Shown here one piece after another: positions 60,717 to 64,000 of a stretch of 64,000 nucleotides of DNA. Origin of the DNA: Paraburkholderia aromaticivorans (GTDB lineage: Bacteria; Pseudomonadota; Gammaproteobacteria; Burkholderiales; Burkholderiaceae). Numbering within the stretch: position 1 is the first letter of the stretch; every line of letters begins with the position of its first letter. Location: positions 3,348,001 through 3,412,000 of the forward strand of contig NZ_CP022989.1 of NCBI RefSeq assembly GCF_002278075.1, read 5' to 3'. A program made the position numbers and the translations under genes. A model generated the notes under the pieces. That model searched no databases. It saw nothing but the letters and a program-made list of their open reading frames with translations, and was not told where the DNA came from.

Positions 60717-62654
60717 TTACTCGCCGCTCGCCTGCGCATTGCTGCTGTCGAGAGAGCCGTAGAACTTCACCTTCGAACGCGCGCGCAGCGCGTCGACATA
60801 GGCCTCTGCTTCCGACTGCGCATCCACCTGCGCGATCTGTTGCTGAGCCGCAGCCAGACGCTGCGGATCGACCGTCGCGCCTGCCACCACCGCGTTCACG
60901 CGATAGATCGCATAGCCGTCGTCACCGAGGTCCACACCGACATAGGCCGGCAATTTTTGCGCGTCCGCCTTGTAGATTGCACTCAATGCGGCCGGCGGCA
61001 CGCCCTGCGCGTCGTTACGCGACACCTTCAACGGCGACGAGAAGCCCGTGGTCGCCTTCGACTTCTCGAACTCGGCGAGTTTCGCCACGCCGTCTTTGTG
61101 AGCCGCGTCGTTCGACTGCGCCGCGATCACCTTCTGGCGCACGGCGTCCTTGACAGCGTCGAGCGACGGTACGGCGGCGGCCTTGTAGTCGGTCACGCGC
61201 GCCGCGATCAACGTATTGCCGCCGACGTCGATGGCTTGCGTGTTGTTACGTGCCGTCACCGCGTCGTTCGCGAACACTGCGGCAAGGAACTTCGCGTTGT
61301 TCAGCGGGCTGTCAGGCGGGAGCTTCGGATCGGGCTGCGGCGTGACCGTGGCGGTCTGCAACTGCAGCTTGTACTTGTCGGCGGCCGGCTGGAGACTCTT
61401 CGCCTTTTCGTAGACGATCGACGTGAAGCCTTCCGAATCGTCGCTGAAAGCCTTGCTTGCCAACTGCGTCTTAAGGTCTTTCGAGATCTGATCTTTCACT
61501 TCGTCGAACGGCTTCGTGACGGCCGGCTTCACGTCCGTCACCTTGACGATGTGATAGCCGAAATCGGTTTGCACGATGCCGCTGACTTCGTCTTTCTTCA
61601 GCGCGAACACCGCGTCGTCGAACGCCTGGCCGCCCGCGATCATGCCGCGTCCGAAGTAGCCGAGATCGCCGCCTTTCGACGCCGACCCCGGATCCTGCGA
61701 ATTCTGCTCGGCGATCTGCGCGAATTGATCCGGATGCGCCTTGATCTGCGCGAGCAACTCTTCGGCCTTCTGCTTCGCCTTGGCCTTGTCGGCCGCGCTC
61801 GCGTCTTTCGACGCCGCGATCAGGATGTGGCTCGCGCGCACCTGAGCGTCGGTACGGTAGTGCGCGATGTTGTCGTCGTAGTACTTTTTCAGGTCGGCGT
61901 CGCTCGGCTGCGCGGAAGCGGCGAGTGTTGCGGGCGACATGACGAGATACTGGATCGTGGCGGTCGCCGGCGTGGCGAAATCGTTGCGATGCGCGTCGTA
62001 ATACGCTTGCAGTTGCGCGTCGGTGGGCTGCACCTTCGCCGCGTAGTCGCGCGGATGGAACGCGATGCCCTGCACTTCGCGCTGCTGTTCCGCGAGTTCG
62101 GTCAGATGCTGCGCCAGCGTCTTCGACGTGAACGCACTGCCTTGAATGCTGGCCGGCAACTGCTGCGTGGCGATGCTGTAGCGCACGCGTTCGTCGTACT
62201 GGTCGGGCGTCATGCCCTGCATGGCGAGCAACTGCTTGTAGCGGTCGACGTCGATCGTGCCGTCGGGGTTCTTCAGCGACGAGATCACCGGATCGTTGAG
62301 CAGCACACGGCGCACGGCTTCGTCGGATGCGGTGAGATGCAGGCGCTGCGTTTCATCGGCCAGCACGCGTTGCTCGATCAGACCGTCGAGCATCTGGGCG
62401 CGGCGCTCTGGCGTGTCGAACGACTTCATGTCGAACTGCGCGCCGAGCATCTGACGGGCACGGTCGAGTTGCTGACGCATCGCGTTGTCGTATTCAGCGC
62501 GCGTGATCTTGTGCCCGTTGACGCTCGCGACGTTTGCGCTTTCGTCAAAGAAGCCGCGAAAGCCCTGAATACCCACAAAACCCAACCCCGGCACAATGAC
62601 GAGGATGAGCATGAACATCATCAGGCGTTTGTGATTGCGGAAAAAATCGAGCAT
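60717..62654 (-). CDS. ppiD: Periplasmic folding chaperone PpiD
   Basis: 645 residues. Short cytoplasmic start (MLDFFRNHKRLMM), one membrane helix (FMLILVIVPGLGFVGIQG), a SurA-like N-terminal chaperone region (VNGHKITRAEYDNAMRQQLD), and a parvulin domain near 265-370 (VRASHILIAAS, GGDLGYFGRGMIAGGQAFDD, GIVQTDFGYHIVKVTDV), then a long C-terminal chaperone part. It is anchored in the inner membrane near the Sec translocon and helps newly exported proteins. It lies after the two tRNA genes, in the conserved lon - hupB - ppiD order; a proximal terminator is not visible between the tRNAs and ppiD. Confidence 0.95.
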   Translation of the reverse strand: MLDFFRNHKRLMMFMLILVIVPGLGFVGIQGFRGFFDESANVASVNGHKITRAEYDNAMRQQLDRARQMLGAQFDMKSFDTPERRAQMLDGLIEQRVLADETQRLHLTASDEAVRRVLLNDPVISSLKNPDGTIDVDRYKQLLAMQGMTPDQYDERVRYSIATQQLPASIQGSAFTSKTLAQHLTELAEQQREVQGIAFHPRDYAAKVQPTDAQLQAYYDAHRNDFATPATATIQYLVMSPATLAASAQPSDADLKKYYDDNIAHYRTDAQVRASHILIAASKDASAADKAKAKQKAEELLAQIKAHPDQFAQIAEQNSQDPGSASKGGDLGYFGRGMIAGGQAFDDAVFALKKDEVSGIVQTDFGYHIVKVTDVKPAVTKPFDEVKDQISKDLKTQLASKAFSDDSEGFTSIVYEKAKSLQPAADKYKLQLQTATVTPQPDPKLPPDSPLNNAKFLAAVFANDAVTARNNTQAIDVGGNTLIAARVTDYKAAAVPSLDAVKDAVRQKVIAAQSNDAAHKDGVAKLAEFEKSKATTGFSSPLKVSRNDAQGVPPAALSAIYKADAQKLPAYVGVDLGDDGYAIYRVNAVVAGATVDPQRLAAAQQQIAQVDAQSEAEAYVDALRARSKVKFYGSLDSSNAQASGE

Positions 62655-62740
62655 GCGTGAGGAGTGCCAAAAACAGAACGCCCGATCTTACAACAGCGGG
62701 CAATAAAAAAGGCGAACCGGAGTTCGCCTTTCGAGGATAC

Positions 62741-62817
62741 TGGCGGAGTGGACGGGACTCGAACCCGCGACCCCCGGCGTGACAGGCCGGTATTCTAACC
62801 GACTGAACTACCACTCC
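62741..62817 (-). tRNA. tRNA-Asp (GTC)
   Basis: 77 nt including an encoded CCA. Acceptor stem GGAGTGG/CCACTCC, D-arm with TTCAGTCGGTTAGAA, anticodon stem CCGGC/GCCGG with loop CTGTCAC (anticodon GTC), T-arm GCGGGTTCGAGTCCCGT. Confidence 0.97.
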
Positions 62818-62853
62818 TTATACTGCACTGAAACATTCAGCCGAGTCTGAAAC

Positions 62854-62929
62854 TGGTGGGTGCTGAGAGGCTCGAACTCCCGACCTACGCCTTGTAAGGG
62901 CGCCGCTCTACCAACTGAGCTAAGCACCC
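62854..62929 (-). tRNA. tRNA-Val (TAC)
   Basis: 76 nt including an encoded CCA. Acceptor stem GGGTGCT/AGCACCC, D-arm AGCTCAGTTGGTAGAGC, anticodon loop CTTACAA (anticodon TAC), T-arm GGGAGTTCGAGCCTC. It is 36 bp upstream of tRNA-Asp and probably co-transcribed with it. Confidence 0.97.
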
Positions 62930-63019
62930 GTTTCACGACTCAGTGCCGCCGCTGCCTGATTAATTGATCGATCCGATCGACTGATTCGATCAACCTTCAT
63001 TCCTCAAGCAGCGAGCCCA

Positions 63020-63292
63020 TTAGTTTAGCGCATCCTTCAGAGCTTTGCCAGGCCTAAATTTAGGAACCTTCGCCGCCTTGATTTTGATGGCGGCGCCGGT
63101 GCGCGGATTGCGCCCGGTGCGCGCGGTACGCTTGCCGACCGCGAACGTGCCGAAACCGACCAACGTCACCGAACCGCCCTTCTTCAACGTGCCTTTGACA
63201 CCACCGATCACAGCATCGAGTGCACGGCCTGCCGCTGCCTTCGAAATGTCGGCTTGCTGTGCAATGTGATCGATCAATTCCGTCTTGTTCAT
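63020..63292 (-). CDS. hupB: HU-family DNA-binding protein (HupB)
   Basis: 90 residues, standard [22 protein letters not shown] forms the N-terminal helices, [20 protein letters not shown] contains the DNA-binding beta-arm with the intercalating Pro, and [17 protein letters not shown] is the C-terminal helix. A dimeric nucleoid protein that bends DNA. Its place between lon and the tRNA-Val/ppiD genes is conserved in proteobacteria. It has its own strong sigma70-like promoter. Confidence 0.97.
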   Translation of the reverse strand: MNKTELIDHIAQQADISKAAAGRALDAVIGGVKGTLKKGGSVTLVGFGTFAVGKRTARTGRNPRTGAAIKIKAAKVPKFRPGKALKDALN

Positions 63293-63325
63293 TCCAACCC
63301 CCGAGAATGTTATGGCAATCGTGAC

Positions 63326-63341
63326 GGCGCTCTATAGCGCC
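63326..63341 (-). other. Small hairpin in the hupB leader
   Basis: GGCGCT (63326-63331) pairs with AGCGCC (63336-63341) around a 4-nt loop, about 35 nt before the hupB start codon. It may stabilise the mRNA; no function known. Confidence 0.45.
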
Positions 63342-63378
63342 TGACATCACGCGGCCGGCCGCCAACGCCGGGCCAATC

Positions 63379-63407
63379 ATTAGAATTGGCCGAAACCCTT
63401 GTGTCAA
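63379..63407 (-). promoter_or_regulatory. Sigma70-type promoter of hupB with an overlapping inverted repeat
   Basis: On the minus strand: -35 TTGACA (63407-63402), 17-bp spacer, -10 TCTAAT (63384-63379). GGCCAAT (63371-63377) and ATTGGCC (63385-63391) form a 7-bp inverted repeat that brackets the -10 box. The leader to the hupB ATG is about 80 nt and holds a small hairpin (63326-63341). Confidence 0.72.
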
Positions 63408-63565
63408 GCGGGGTTGAGCCTGATGCGAGCGGTTTTGGAGGGGGATTTCCATCACCGTATGTTGCCGCCGATCGATGCGCATACAACCAATCGGCACGCG
63501 CATCCGGGTTTGCTCAATAGGTGGGAAAACGCATCTCGCGAGCCGGCGTACGGCATTGCGCGGGC

Positions 63566-63597
63566 AAAAAAAACCCGCGGTCACGACCGCGGGTTTT
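63566..63597 (-). terminator. Intrinsic terminator after lon
   Basis: Stem AAAACCCGCGGTC (63570-63582) with GACCGCGGGTTTT (63585-63597); the A-run on the plus strand at 63566-63573 gives the T-run for leftward transcription. Confidence 0.88.
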
Positions 63598-63634
63598 CTT
63601 CCAGCAAACAGCTTCGCTACTGAGCGCCTTGGTG

Positions 63635-64000
63635 TCAGTGCTTCACGACCTCGGTTGCTGCGGCGTCTTTGCCCGGCTCTGCTGCAACCGGCGCAGCAGG
63701 CTTAGGCTCTTCCTCCGGCAGCGCCGCGGGTACGCGTTCGAGCGCCAGTTCGAGCACCTTGTCGATCCAACGGACCGGCACGATTTCGATCGCGTTCTTC
63801 ACGTTATCCGGAATCTCCGTCAAGTCTTTGACGTTTTCTTCCGGAATCAGCACCAGCTTGATCCCGCCGCGATGCGCCGCCAGCAGTTTTTCCTTCAGGC
63901 CGCCGATCGGCAGAACTTCGCCACGCAACGTGATTTCGCCCGTCATCGCGACATCGGCACGTACCGGAATTCCGGTCAATACCGACACCAGCGCGGTCGT
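63635..64000 (-). CDS. lon: Lon protease, C-terminal part (runs off the window)
   Basis: The last 121 residues of an ATP-dependent Lon protease. Visible are [20 protein letters not shown], then [20 protein letters not shown] with the catalytic-dyad lysine ([11 protein letters not shown]), and [20 protein letters not shown]. The catalytic serine lies just outside the window. The tail after residue 85 is Glu/Pro/Ala-rich ([20 protein letters not shown]), an extension seen in Burkholderia Lon. It degrades misfolded and regulatory proteins. Transcribed toward hupB, with a terminator between them. Confidence 0.95.
   Translation of the reverse strand, partial: TTALVSVLTGIPVRADVAMTGEITLRGEVLPIGGLKEKLLAAHRGGIKLVLIPEENVKDLTEIPDNVKNAIEIVPVRWIDKVLELALERVPAALPEEEPKPAAPVAAEPGKDAAATEVVKH

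Larger units (their letters stand above)
63293..63634. other. Gap between hupB and lon
   Basis: 342 bp without a gene. It holds the hupB promoter, its leader hairpin and the lon terminator (63566-63597). The rest (63410-63560) shows no clear signal. Confidence 0.5.

Noticed and set aside
62940..63000. Cluster of GATC sites upstream of tRNA-Val
   Set aside because: Four GATC in about 30 bp is notable, but there is no Dam-type or origin context; probably chance.

Overview
The window is a high-GC proteobacterial chromosome segment. Its content and order point to Burkholderia sensu lato, most likely Paraburkholderia: a cepacian-type (bce) exopolysaccharide cluster at the left end, and the order lon - hupB - tRNA-Val - tRNA-Asp - ppiD at the right end. 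The species cannot be named from the sequence alone. No CRISPR array, prophage, integrase or intact insertion sequence was found. Most of the window is core genome.

Layout. 1-13620: exopolysaccharide locus. bceB to bceJ are read leftward (bceJ runs off the window) and bceA is read rightward. Between bceA and bceB lies a 635-bp A/T-rich control region. 13738-18320: small accessory genes, namely a protein fusing a transposase-type DNA-binding domain to an uncharacterised C-terminal domain, a YciI-like protein, PsiF, a two-helix membrane protein and a SYLF lipoprotein. 18633-24178: a GT4 glycosyltransferase, a stand-alone AAA ATPase, otsA and an MscS-type channel, all leftward; the last two fit osmotic-stress adaptation. 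24558-30410: a Rap1a/Tai-like secreted protein, an ankyrin protein, tatD, a GNAT acetyltransferase, holB, tmk and mltG, leftward; the divergent ygfZ and an NRDE/TANGO2-family gene follow. 32622-36221: a leftward run of lipase/esterase, SDR, quinone-reductase-like and hotdog thioesterase genes. 36610-39100: a zinc-ribbon protein, a decayed MocR regulator, a DUF2917 protein and a LEA14-like lipoprotein. 39212-44581: beta-oxidation genes (thiolase, FadB-type bifunctional enzyme, acyl-CoA ligase). 44779-48676: selO, msrB, yciB, bolA and a parvulin isomerase. 48812-53310: a gene remnant, then purL. 53687-60627: a DadA-like oxidoreductase, nnr, pgi, an orphan ybbA-type ATPase back to back with tesA, and a small lipoprotein. 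60717-64000: ppiD, two tRNAs, hupB and the 3' end of lon.

How the genes work together. BceA (GDP-mannose) and BceC (UDP-glucuronate) supply sugar nucleotides. BceB primes the lipid carrier, BceG/H/J extend the repeat unit, BceI is the likely polymerase, and BceE/BceF with phosphatase BceD form the export and chain-length machinery. The fatty-acid block forms an activation - hydration/oxidation - thiolysis set. OtsA makes trehalose-6-phosphate beside a mechanosensitive channel, but no otsB is present here.

The observations most worth a second look are the transposase-domain fusion protein next to the bce locus, the MocR pseudogene (internal deletion plus one Trp-to-stop codon), the double gene remnant between purL and a terminator, the inverted repeat around the hupB -10 element, and the overlapping start codons of ybbA and tesA. 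I did not find a convincing wholly new multi-gene system.
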